Notes under the pieces: model-generated
Told to the model about the DNA's origin: nothing
The model's database searches: none
The model's input: only the letters and a program-made list of their open reading frames with translations
Position numbers and translations under genes: made by a program
Assembly: GCA_965215295.1 (NCBI GenBank)
Contig: OZ244045.1
Span: 620,001-684,000 of the forward strand
Length of the DNA: 64,000 bases
Origin: HK1 sp965215295
Lineage (GTDB): Bacteria > Pseudomonadota > Gammaproteobacteria > HK1
Reading direction: 5' to 3'
Part shown: positions 56,196-63,076 of the stretch, piece after piece
Layout: each line of letters opens with the position of its first letter
Numbering within the stretch: the first letter of the stretch is position 1

Positions 56196-57520
56196 CACTA
56201 GTGTCCCAACAATTATTCGAATAAAATCAACTGGTTAGAGTTTTCGAGATTCGATAAATTGTAGTCGGTGTCAGAAAACAGCCTGAAAATAGACGTTTTC
56301 TCGAATAGCGTCAGGCTCAAAACCTGCAAAATTGTGTAGAGGTCAGCCGTGATGCCCAGCCGCTTCCTGAGCACCGCCACCAGCACATACACTGTCACCG
56401 CAATCCATATCTGAGTCTTGACCGCGTTCTCCGTCGTGCCGAAGAACGACTTGATGCGCAGGTGTTGCTTGACCCACTTGAAGAAGAGCTCCACTTGCCA
56501 TCGGTAACGATAGAGCTGTGCAACGGTGGACGCCGAGACGGCAAAGTGATTGGTCAGAAAGTTGAACGTCTTTTCCGTTCCCTCATCATAGTACTTGACT
56601 CGACGCATCGGCTGCGGATAGTGCTTTCTGCCCTTCGCGCCAGTCAACACCACCGTCTGGTCGCAACGCACCCCGGTCGTCTTGTCGATTGAATGGGAAT
56701 ACCGGCGCTGGTAGCGAGTGTTGGACTTTGCGCGGATAATGAAGAATGCCCCGATGGTGTGCAGGAGAAACAAACGCTCGAAGTCCACGTACCCGCGGTC
56801 CATGATGTAGAACGCGCCGGGCTCGGGCACCAGGATGTCGAGGACGTTCACATCGTGCATCTTCCCGTCAGAGACGTGAATGAACGCCGGAATGTTGCCC
56901 CGCAGGTCCAGTAGCGTGTGCAGCTTGACGGCCGACTTGGTGGAGCGAAACAACGCCCACGGAAAGACCGACAGGCACAGGTCGATGGTCGATGCATCCA
57001 GGGCGTAGACGGTGTGGTCGAGCTCCAGCCCCAAGTCCTCGTCGGCATACAGCGGGCGGGCGATGCGAATCATGGCCTGCGCGAGCTCCGCGTAGATGCG
57101 CCAGTCCCGGCGTTGATTGGCGTTGGCCAAGGTGTTGCGCGACATCCCGCCACGAATGCCCATGTGATAGAGCTTGTCCTCGTGTGCTCGCAGACATGCT
57201 TCGATATCGCGCAGGCTCTCGCGGAAGGTGAGCTGCGCAAATGCCATGCAGAGAAACTGGTCAAGGCAGGTGAAGGATTGGAGATGACGATTGCCTTGGT
57301 AGCGTTGAACGCATCTGCGAAATGTCTTCATCGGCAGATGGTCCATCACCTGAGAAAATACCAGTCGGCCCGAGTACATGACCATCTCCTCTGACAGTGG
57401 AGGTGCAATGGTCGCAGAGGTCTGGTGCTGCTCAAGTCGATGCCCTGTGGAAAATCTATATTTAATCAATCAAATCAATGTTTTACAGAACTATCCTATA
57501 GCTTTGTTGGGACAGCAGTG
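56196..57520 (-). mobile_element. IS4-type insertion sequence
   Basis: A 1325-bp element with ends CACTAGTGTCCCAACAA (56196) and, inverted, CACTGCTGTCCCAACAA (57520). The 9-bp direct repeat GGGTGATGA stands at 56187-56195 and 57521-57529. It inserted into the IS1595-type transposase gene in the same orientation. Its own transposase looks intact, so it may still move. Confidence 0.92.
56213..57379 (-). CDS. IS4-family transposase
   Basis: 388 residues from ATG 57379, with AGGAG eight bases upstream. The DDE residues are in LDASTIDL, IMDRGYVDFE and the YREK-type signature YRYRWQVELFFKWVKQHL. The start SGRLVFSQVMDHLPMKTFRRC is common in this family. No frameshift is seen. The last residues (SNQLILFE) lie close to the left end repeat. 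Confidence 0.93.
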   Translation of the reverse strand: MYSGRLVFSQVMDHLPMKTFRRCVQRYQGNRHLQSFTCLDQFLCMAFAQLTFRESLRDIEACLRAHEDKLYHMGIRGGMSRNTLANANQRRDWRIYAELAQAMIRIARPLYADEDLGLELDHTVYALDASTIDLCLSVFPWALFRSTKSAVKLHTLLDLRGNIPAFIHVSDGKMHDVNVLDILVPEPGAFYIMDRGYVDFERLFLLHTIGAFFIIRAKSNTRYQRRYSHSIDKTTGVRCDQTVVLTGAKGRKHYPQPMRRVKYYDEGTEKTFNFLTNHFAVSASTVAQLYRYRWQVELFFKWVKQHLRIKSFFGTTENAVKTQIWIAVTVYVLVAVLRKRLGITADLYTILQVLSLTLFEKTSIFRLFSDTDYNLSNLENSNQLILFE

Positions 57521-57803
57521 GGGTGATGAGGTAGATGGCCTGGAACCACACCGTCAGAGGCAGCTTGGTGGCCTCGAAGATGGTGCCGGCGGTAATCGAG
57601 GTCTGGCGGTGGCAGCGATTGCACTGCTGGAGCTTGCGGGTGTTGAGTTGGCAGCATCGGTCATGGCCACAGTGCGGACACACGAAGCCATTGGGCCATC
57701 GCCAGCGATACAGGGCGTCGAAGCACTGGTCTTCGGTTCCATAGAGGGAGAGGAATTCGTTGAGGCTGATTCCTTTCTGAAACTGCACTGGGTTGCGTGC
57801 CAT
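57521..57803 (-). pseudogene. IS1595-type transposase, N-terminal zinc-ribbon part
   Basis: Starts MARNPVQFQKGISLNEFLSL at ATG 57803, with GAGGAGATTTTC as ribosome site. It has the zinc ribbon FVCPHCGHDRCC...CNRCHRQTS of IS1595 enzymes. The frame reaches IYLIT and then enters the IS4-type element (PLLSQQSYRIVL are foreign codons). It continues at 56186 with QDKKGVSAMKLHRHLG. Confidence 0.9.
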
Positions 57804-57892
57804 GAAAATCTCCTCTCGTATCACTGAGTTACATGGCAGTATTCTATACCAAATGCAGCTTAGATTCGAGTGTAATCAGGAATCGATTTGTC

Positions 57893-58170
57893 GGCCATTT
57901 TCTGCCGGATATGGCCGTCAAATCCCGTTGGTGGTCACGGATGGCCGACAAGCGGAGCTCCGGTCGACAGGAGAGAGCGCAAGGAAGGGACACGTCTCGA
58001 AGGTCATTCATGCCCGACGGGTCGATCGATTCGCGCAACGCTCCGGCCCTCGTGTCCCGCTCGCCCGGCGCTGGCGGCGAACGGCAATCCGCCGCCTGAA
58101 TCCGGGTTCGAGCGGACTCCCGCCGCCGCAACGGTGAGGGCCGCGCCGCGAAGGGCGTCGCCCCATCGCG
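57893..58170. other. Flank of the IS1595-type element with repeated motifs, no gene seen
   Basis: The stretch holds several TGGCCGNCAA motifs (near 57892, 57912 and 57942) and, at about 57983-58030, a diverged copy of the sequence on the other side of the element (55473-55517). Short open frames here look like chance frames. The minus-strand FAD oxidoreductase gene ends at 58171. Confidence 0.45.
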
Positions 58171-59493
58171 CTATCCGAGTACCGAGAAGCTGCTCTCCCG
58201 GTTGATCTCGCGCTTGCGGGAGTAGAAGCCGACGTTCACCTCGCGGTCGATGTGTTCGAGCCGGAACGTGAGCGGTCGGGCGTCGTGATCGTTGCCCCGC
58301 TCGCAGTAGTCGATGAGTGCGGCCATCATCTTTCCCGCCACCGGCGCGTTCTTGAACTGGTTCCCCGAGGTCCCTACCGCCATGTAGAAACCCGGCACCC
58401 CGCTCTTGTCGTAGATCGGGATCCAGTCGTCGGAGGCGTCGTAGAGGTCGACCACACCGCGCAGACTCGACGGGATGCCGAGGCTCGGGACCCGCTGCCC
58501 GTAACGATGGGCCTGGGTGACGCCCTGCTCGCTGAAGTCGCGCGCGTAGTCGTCGGGGTCGACGAACTCGCGCGGGTCGCACTCCGGATCCTCGCTGCCG
58601 ATCAGGATGTGATTGCCGGTCTCGGGGCGGATGTAGCAGCCGATGTCGCTGTCCGAGACCACCGTGCCGAGCGACTCGAAGTCGAAGCCCGCCGGGGCGG
58701 GGACGTGCACGACTTCCTGGCGCAGCGGCTTCGTCTCGATGGTCATGTCGCCGAGGGCGCCGGCCATGCGGTTGACGACGGCGGAGTGGGGACCGGCGAC
58801 GTTGACCACGATCGGGGAGGCGATCTCGGTGCCGTCGTCGAGCCTCACGCCGCGGACCCGGCCCCCGTCCCCGCCGTCCTTGAGGATCTCGACGACTTGG
58901 CGCCCGAACCGGAACTCCGAGCCCTTCGCTTCCGCCGCGCGCTGGAGGTTGTGGGTCGAGAGCTGGGGGTCGGTGATGTAGCCGGCGGTCGGCCAGAACA
59001 CCCCGCCCGCGAGTTCGCCCCCGGTCGGCTCCCCGAAGCTGTCGTCGCCCATCAGCCGGGGCGGTCCGTAGCGGCGCATGTCGTAGATCGGGAGCTTCTC
59101 GCGGATCTTCACGGCATCCCGGATCTCGAACGGAACCCCGAGCTCCTTCGACAGGCGGACGTGTTTCTCCAGATAGCCGTTGAGCTCGGTCCGCATCACG
59201 AGGCACCCGCACTCGACGAACTGCGCGAGCCCGCGTTCGTCGTCCGTCTCGAGATACTTCGCCCACTCGTGCCAGTAGTGGTATCCCTCCCACGCGAGCG
59301 CGATGCCGTCGAACGTGGAGTAGTGCACGCGGATGATCGCGCACGAGCTGGAGGTCGGCCCGTAGCCGGCGGCCGGGTTCCTGTCCACGTTCAAGGTCCG
59401 GTAGCCGAGCTTCGCAAGCTCGAACGCGGCAGCGGCGCCGATGATGCCGGCGCCGATGACGAGGGCATCGTACCGGGGCTGGGTGTCCGTCAT
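58171..59493 (-). CDS. FAD-dependent amino-acid/amine oxidoreductase (DAO family)
   Basis: 440-residue flavoprotein. The FAD-binding start is ALVIGAGIIGAAAAFELAKLG, and RNPAAGYGPTSSSCAIIRVHYS follows as in sarcosine/glycine-oxidase-like enzymes. The C-terminal part has IGSEDPECDP and GFYMAVGTSGNQFKNAP, the second flavin-contact region. Substrates of this family are N-methyl or secondary amino acids. It overlaps the GFA gene by four bases (ATGA), so they form one operon. Confidence 0.87.
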   Translation of the reverse strand: MTDTQPRYDALVIGAGIIGAAAAFELAKLGYRTLNVDRNPAAGYGPTSSSCAIIRVHYSTFDGIALAWEGYHYWHEWAKYLETDDERGLAQFVECGCLVMRTELNGYLEKHVRLSKELGVPFEIRDAVKIREKLPIYDMRRYGPPRLMGDDSFGEPTGGELAGGVFWPTAGYITDPQLSTHNLQRAAEAKGSEFRFGRQVVEILKDGGDGGRVRGVRLDDGTEIASPIVVNVAGPHSAVVNRMAGALGDMTIETKPLRQEVVHVPAPAGFDFESLGTVVSDSDIGCYIRPETGNHILIGSEDPECDPREFVDPDDYARDFSEQGVTQAHRYGQRVPSLGIPSSLRGVVDLYDASDDWIPIYDKSGVPGFYMAVGTSGNQFKNAPVAGKMMAALIDYCERGNDHDARPLTFRLEHIDREVNVGFYSRKREINRESSFSVLG

Positions 59494-59975
59494 GATCGCG
59501 CCCCGTCCGCGCTCCGCCACTGGGCCCGCAGCGTTTCCTCGCTGTCCGGTTCGCCGGGGAAGCAGAAGTCGCGTTCGAGCACCGGCGCCAGCCAGGGCTG
59601 CGCGCGCTTCGTCCACAGGTGGCAGGTGGGTGTGATCCCGGAGGTGTCGTCGAGGGTGCCTGCCTTCATGCTGAGCGTCGTCGCTTCTTCGGTGCGCATG
59701 CCACCGCTCACGTGGTAGAGCCGGGTGCCGCACACTGCGCAGAACGCGCAGAGCTTGGTCCGGCCCGAGCCGCCACGGGTGCGGTAGATGGCCGGCTCGG
59801 CGCCGGTGAACTCGATCGCGTCGCGCTCGACCCACATCGACAGTCCGAACGCGCTCGAGGACTGTTTCTGGCAGTCCCGGCAGTGGCAGGCGTAGAGTGC
59901 GACCGGCGCGCGCAGCAACCGGTAGCGGATCGCGCCGCACTGGCAGCCGCCTTCCTTGCCCGCCGCTACGGACAT
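59490..59975 (-). CDS. GFA-family (glutathione-dependent formaldehyde-activating-like) zinc protein
   Basis: 161 residues with the GFA zinc ligands: GGCQCGAIRY, CHCRDCQKQ and FCAVCGTRLY. Despite the family name many members are not formaldehyde enzymes. Beside a DAO-type oxidase, which can release formaldehyde from N-methyl substrates, such a role would fit but is unproved. ATG 59975 gives the conserved start; the frame continues upstream into the repeat array but without family sequence. Confidence 0.82.
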   Translation of the reverse strand: MSVAAGKEGGCQCGAIRYRLLRAPVALYACHCRDCQKQSSSAFGLSMWVERDAIEFTGAEPAIYRTRGGSGRTKLCAFCAVCGTRLYHVSGGMRTEEATTLSMKAGTLDDTSGITPTCHLWTKRAQPWLAPVLERDFCFPGEPDSEETLRAQWRSADGARS

Positions 59976-60080
59976 CGCCGCGGCCTCCTCTCCTGTCTCG
60001 ATCCGGTCGTCGAAGCGCCGGGACGTTGCCTCTTTCGCCGTTCCCGGCCCGAGGCGTCCATGGCAGGGGAACCACCGTAT

Positions 60081-60380
60081 GCGGATCGGCCGCGGTTGGC
60101 AATCGGAAGGTGCCGAGAGGCCGCCTCGCCTCGTTCCCCGCGGAGTCGGTTCGCCGGCAGGGAGCCGGCTCGAACCCGACGCGGATCGGCCGCGGTCGGC
60201 AATCGGAAGGTGCCGAGAGGCCGCTTCGCCTCGTTCCCCGCGGAGTCGGTCCGCCGGCAGGGAGTCGGTTCGAACCCGATGCGGATCGGCCGCGGTTGGC
60301 AATCGGAAGGTGCCGAGAGGCCGCTTCGCCCCGCCCTCCGCGGAGTCGGTCCGCCGGCAGGGGGCCGGTCGAACCCGCTC
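60081..60380. repeat. Three 100-bp tandem repeats
   Basis: Units begin at 60081, 60181 and 60281, each opening GCGGATCGGCCGCGG, with few substitutions; the last one diverges near its end. Each holds a near-palindrome (GGTTCGCCGGC / GCCGGCTCGAACC in copy 1, 60148-60177) that could fold. The period is not a multiple of three and open frames run through on both strands, so it is noncoding. It fills about half of the 590-base spacer between the GFA gene (minus) and phaR (plus); the rest shows nothing clear. Confidence 0.9.
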
Positions 60381-60565
60381 ATGATCGAAGGCGTCGTGCC
60401 GGGCAAACCGCGTCCGGATTCGAGAAGCGTCGCGGGTTGCGCATCGGCCTCGCGGGAAAGAGGGTTCGCGGACGGCATCGGGATTCCGGGCGCCCCGGAA
60501 CCCGGAACTTGGGTTACCATCGAGCGACGCGCGACCGCCAGGTCCGGCCCTGCGGATGAACCGAA

Positions 60566-61075
60566 GTGAGCGAACCGCGAATCATCAAGAAGTACCCCAA
60601 TCGGCGGCTGTACGATACCGAGGTGAGCCGTTACGTCACCCTCGAGGACGTCCGCAATCTCGTGCTGCAGGAGGTCCCGTTCCATATCCGCGACGCCCGC
60701 ACCGACGAGGACCTTACCCGCAGCATCCTGCTGCAGATCATCATGGAGCAGGAGGCGGACGGCGAGCCGATATTCAGCGAGCAGGTGCTCACGAAGATCA
60801 TCCGGTCCTACGGCGATTCCCTTCAAGGGATGATGGCGGGCTACATCGAGCACAGCCTGAACCTGTTCGTCGGGCAGCAGGCGCGGATCCAGGAGCAGAT
60901 GAAGACGATGATGACAAGCGATCCGCTGTCGATGATGCGCGAGATCACCGAGCGGAACCTCTCGATCTGGCAGGAGATGCAGGAGGGGCTCGTCCGTGCG
61001 GCGACACCTTCGCCGTCCGGCGGCCAGCCGGACGCATCCCGTCGCGGGCCCTCGCCGTCCGGCGACGAGGACTGA
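60566..61075 (+). CDS. phaR: Polyhydroxyalkanoate synthesis repressor PhaR
   Basis: 169 residues. The N-terminal PHB-accumulation DNA-binding domain is IIKKYPNRRLYDTEVSRYVTLEDV and the second domain follows (ILLQIIMEQEADGEPIFSEQVL). The protein senses PHA granules and represses phasin and related genes. GTG 60566 gives the conserved start. The C-terminus is Ser/Pro/Gly-rich. Confidence 0.93.
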   Translation: MSEPRIIKKYPNRRLYDTEVSRYVTLEDVRNLVLQEVPFHIRDARTDEDLTRSILLQIIMEQEADGEPIFSEQVLTKIIRSYGDSLQGMMAGYIEHSLNLFVGQQARIQEQMKTMMTSDPLSMMREITERNLSIWQEMQEGLVRAATPSPSGGQPDASRRGPSPSGDED

Positions 61076-61714
61076 GACGGCCTCCGCACGACGCCCCCGC
61101 GTTCGCCGCCGCGGCCGGACCCGGCATTCGCCCGGCGCCCGCGCCCACCCGGTACCCGCGCCCACCCGACATCCGCATCCACCGGGCACCGGCACTGGCA
61201 CCGGCACCCCCCCGCCCCGGTGCATCGATCCTTTCTCGCACCACGGGACCGAATCATCGAACAGCCCCCCGAGTGTGTGACGGCTCGGTGGGCCACCCCG
61301 GCGCACTCGCACGATGCGGACCGATGCCGAGAGCATCCCGGGTATCGCGGGTTGTTCCGGCGCACTGCGCGCACCCGCACGGCGTTTCGCGCCCGTCGAT
61401 GCGGCGCCGTGCCGGCGTACCCCGGGCCCGCCGGCCGCATCGTGCTCCAGGCACACCTCGATGCGTGGCGTGAACGAGTGCGCCGGGATTGCCGCGCCCG
61501 TCAGGCACGGGCATCCGGCGCACCCGGATCGGTCCCGATTTCCCGCATGGTGTCGGTTGACTTCCGTCGCGCAACTTTCTGGTATCCTTGCGTTGTTGCG
61601 ATGCAACACGGCCGCCGCGGCCGGCATCCCGGAGCCGGACGAGGGAACCAGGCTGAATCTCTTGCGAAAGTGGGGCAATGTCCGGCGATGTCGCCGATTC
61701 ATGGAGGGATCCGG
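61076..61714. other. Spacer between phaR and phaB, no gene seen
   Basis: About 640 bases. The first 150 bases are C/A-rich with CACCCGG- and CACCGGCA-type short repeats (near 61140-61215). No coding sequence with recognisable content is visible. The last 160 bases hold the promoter and operator-like palindrome of phaB. Confidence 0.5.
61557..61608 (+). promoter_or_regulatory. phaB promoter with PhaR-like operator
   Basis: TTGACT (61557-61562) and TATCCT (61583-61588) resemble -35 and -10 boxes, although the spacer is 20 bases. TGTTGCGATGCAACA at 61594-61608 is a perfect palindrome (six-base arms, three-base centre) placed at the expected start point. PhaR proteins bind TGC/GCA dyads, so this is a candidate operator. 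The phaB ATG is about 105 bases further on. Confidence 0.55.
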
Positions 61715-62464
61715 ATGTCCGAAAAGGTCGCGCTGGTGACCGGCGGGGTCGGCGAGCTGGGCCGGTCCATTACCGAACGACTTGTGCAACAGGGGTGCAG
61801 GGTGGCGGCGCTCGACATCGCGCTGACCACGAACGGGGAGGACGGACGAAGCTGGCAGGCGAGACTCGCGAGAGAAGGACGCAACGTCCTGCTGATCGCG
61901 GGAGACGTCACTGATTTCGAGTCGTGCGAGCGTGCCGTCTCCCGCGCCGAATCCGAGTTCGGAGCGGTGGACATCCTCGTCAACTGCGCGGGGATCACCC
62001 GCGACGCCTCCCTCGGAAAGCTCGACAAGGACGAGTGGGACGCGGTGCTCTCCACGAACCTCGACAGCGTCTTCAACGTGACCAAGCACGTCATCGGCGG
62101 AATGACGCGGCGCGGATACGGCCGGATCGTGAACATCTCCTCGCTCAACGGCGTCAAGGGCCAGTTCGGCCAGACGAACTATTCCGCCGCCAAGGCAGGG
62201 ATGCACGGCTTCACGATGGCGCTCGCGCGGGAAGTCGCCCGCAAGGGGGTGACCGTGAACACCGTCTCGCCGGGATACATGAACACGAAAATGGTCGAGA
62301 CGGTGCCGCGGGAGATCCTCGACCGTATCGTCGAGGAGATTCCGGTGGGGCGCCTTGGCGACACACGCGAGATCGCCGCGCTCGTCGGGTTCCTCTGCTC
62401 CGACGAGGCCGCGTTCATCACCGGCGCGAACTACAGCATCAACGGCGGGCACCACATGCACTGA
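61715..62464 (+). CDS. phaB: Acetoacetyl-CoA reductase PhaB
   Basis: 249-residue short-chain dehydrogenase that reduces acetoacetyl-CoA to 3-hydroxybutyryl-CoA. Cofactor loop VTGGVGELGRSI, NCAGITRD, catalytic Ser in NISSLNGVKGQFGQTNY with YSAAK, and SPGYMNT are the PhaB pattern; QFGQTNYSAAKAG is a hallmark. ATG 61715 has GGAGGG upstream. It lies downstream of phaR, as expected in PHA loci. Confidence 0.93.
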   Translation: MSEKVALVTGGVGELGRSITERLVQQGCRVAALDIALTTNGEDGRSWQARLAREGRNVLLIAGDVTDFESCERAVSRAESEFGAVDILVNCAGITRDASLGKLDKDEWDAVLSTNLDSVFNVTKHVIGGMTRRGYGRIVNISSLNGVKGQFGQTNYSAAKAGMHGFTMALAREVARKGVTVNTVSPGYMNTKMVETVPREILDRIVEEIPVGRLGDTREIAALVGFLCSDEAAFITGANYSINGGHHMH

Positions 62465-62612
62465 CGGCCGCTGTCCCGGATGGGGGCGCGCGGCTCACGG
62501 CGAGCGGTCCCGGGTCGCGGCGGACGCGACAGCGGCATGGCGGCTGCCGCGGCGCGGCGACGACGGCGGGAACGGCAACAGCCACGCAGGCGGTGGCAAT
62601 CGGAGGCAACGC

Positions 62613-62873
62613 ATGAAGATCAACGTCACGATGGAGACGACACCGGCCGAGTTTCGGGAATTTCTCGGCCTGCCCGAGGTAGGGCCGTTGCAGGCGGAGA
62701 TGATCGAGAAGATCCGCGAGCAGATGCAGGCCGGCGTGGAAGGTTTCGATCCGCTCAGCATGATGCGCCCGTTCATCGCCCCCAACCTCCGGAGCATGGA
62801 GGCGATGCAGCGCGCGTTCTGGAACGGCCTCTCCGCGATGGCGACCCCGACCGACCCGAAGCGGGAGGACTGA
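62613..62873 (+). CDS. Small PHA-locus protein (DUF6489-like)
   Basis: 86 residues beginning MKINVTMETTPAEFREFLGL, with PLQAEMIEKIREQM and a Met/Pro-rich C-terminus. This opening (MKINV..TP.E.R.FLGLP) recurs in small proteins coded beside PHA genes; its role is unknown. GGAGGC precedes ATG 62613. The last 27 codons are duplicated downstream. Confidence 0.75.
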   Translation: MKINVTMETTPAEFREFLGLPEVGPLQAEMIEKIREQMQAGVEGFDPLSMMRPFIAPNLRSMEAMQRAFWNGLSAMATPTDPKRED

Positions 62874-62976
62874 GCGGCCTCGTCAGCATGGAGGCGATGC
62901 AGCGCGCGTTCCGGAGCGGCCTCTCCGCGATGGCGACCCCGACCGACCCGAAGCGGGAAGACTGAGCGGCCTCGTC
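62793..62976 (+). repeat. 92-bp tandem duplication of the small gene's 3' end
   Basis: Two copies, 62793-62884 and 62885-62976, differ at few positions (for example TGGAAC against CGGAGC, and GAGGAC against GAAGAC). Each contains the last codons of the gene, its TGA and GCGGCCTCGTC. The second copy lies after the stop and is probably untranslated, since it has no start site. Confidence 0.9.
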
Positions 62977-63076
62977 TCCGGCGCGAGAGGCCGAGGCGTT
63001 CGTTCCACTCCGGACTCGTGGCCGCGCGCCGGGTTTCAGCCGCGCATCGGGTTCCGGCGGCTCCGCGCGCCAGGGA

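Larger units (their letters stand above)
55504..57892 (-). mobile_element. IS1595-family insertion sequence, interrupted by an IS4-type element
   Basis: The ends are inverted repeats: GGCAAATCGATTCCTGATTA from 55504 and GACAAATCGATTCCTGATTA inward from 57892, continuing with CACTC- and CTAAG-like matches. No flanking duplication was found, so the exact outer bases are uncertain. It holds one transposase gene on the minus strand, in two pieces. Without the inner element it is about 1055 bp. Confidence 0.7.

Noticed and set aside
60081..60380. CRISPR array or repeat protein
   Set aside because: There are no spacers, and the 100-bp period is not a multiple of three, so no repeat protein can be encoded.
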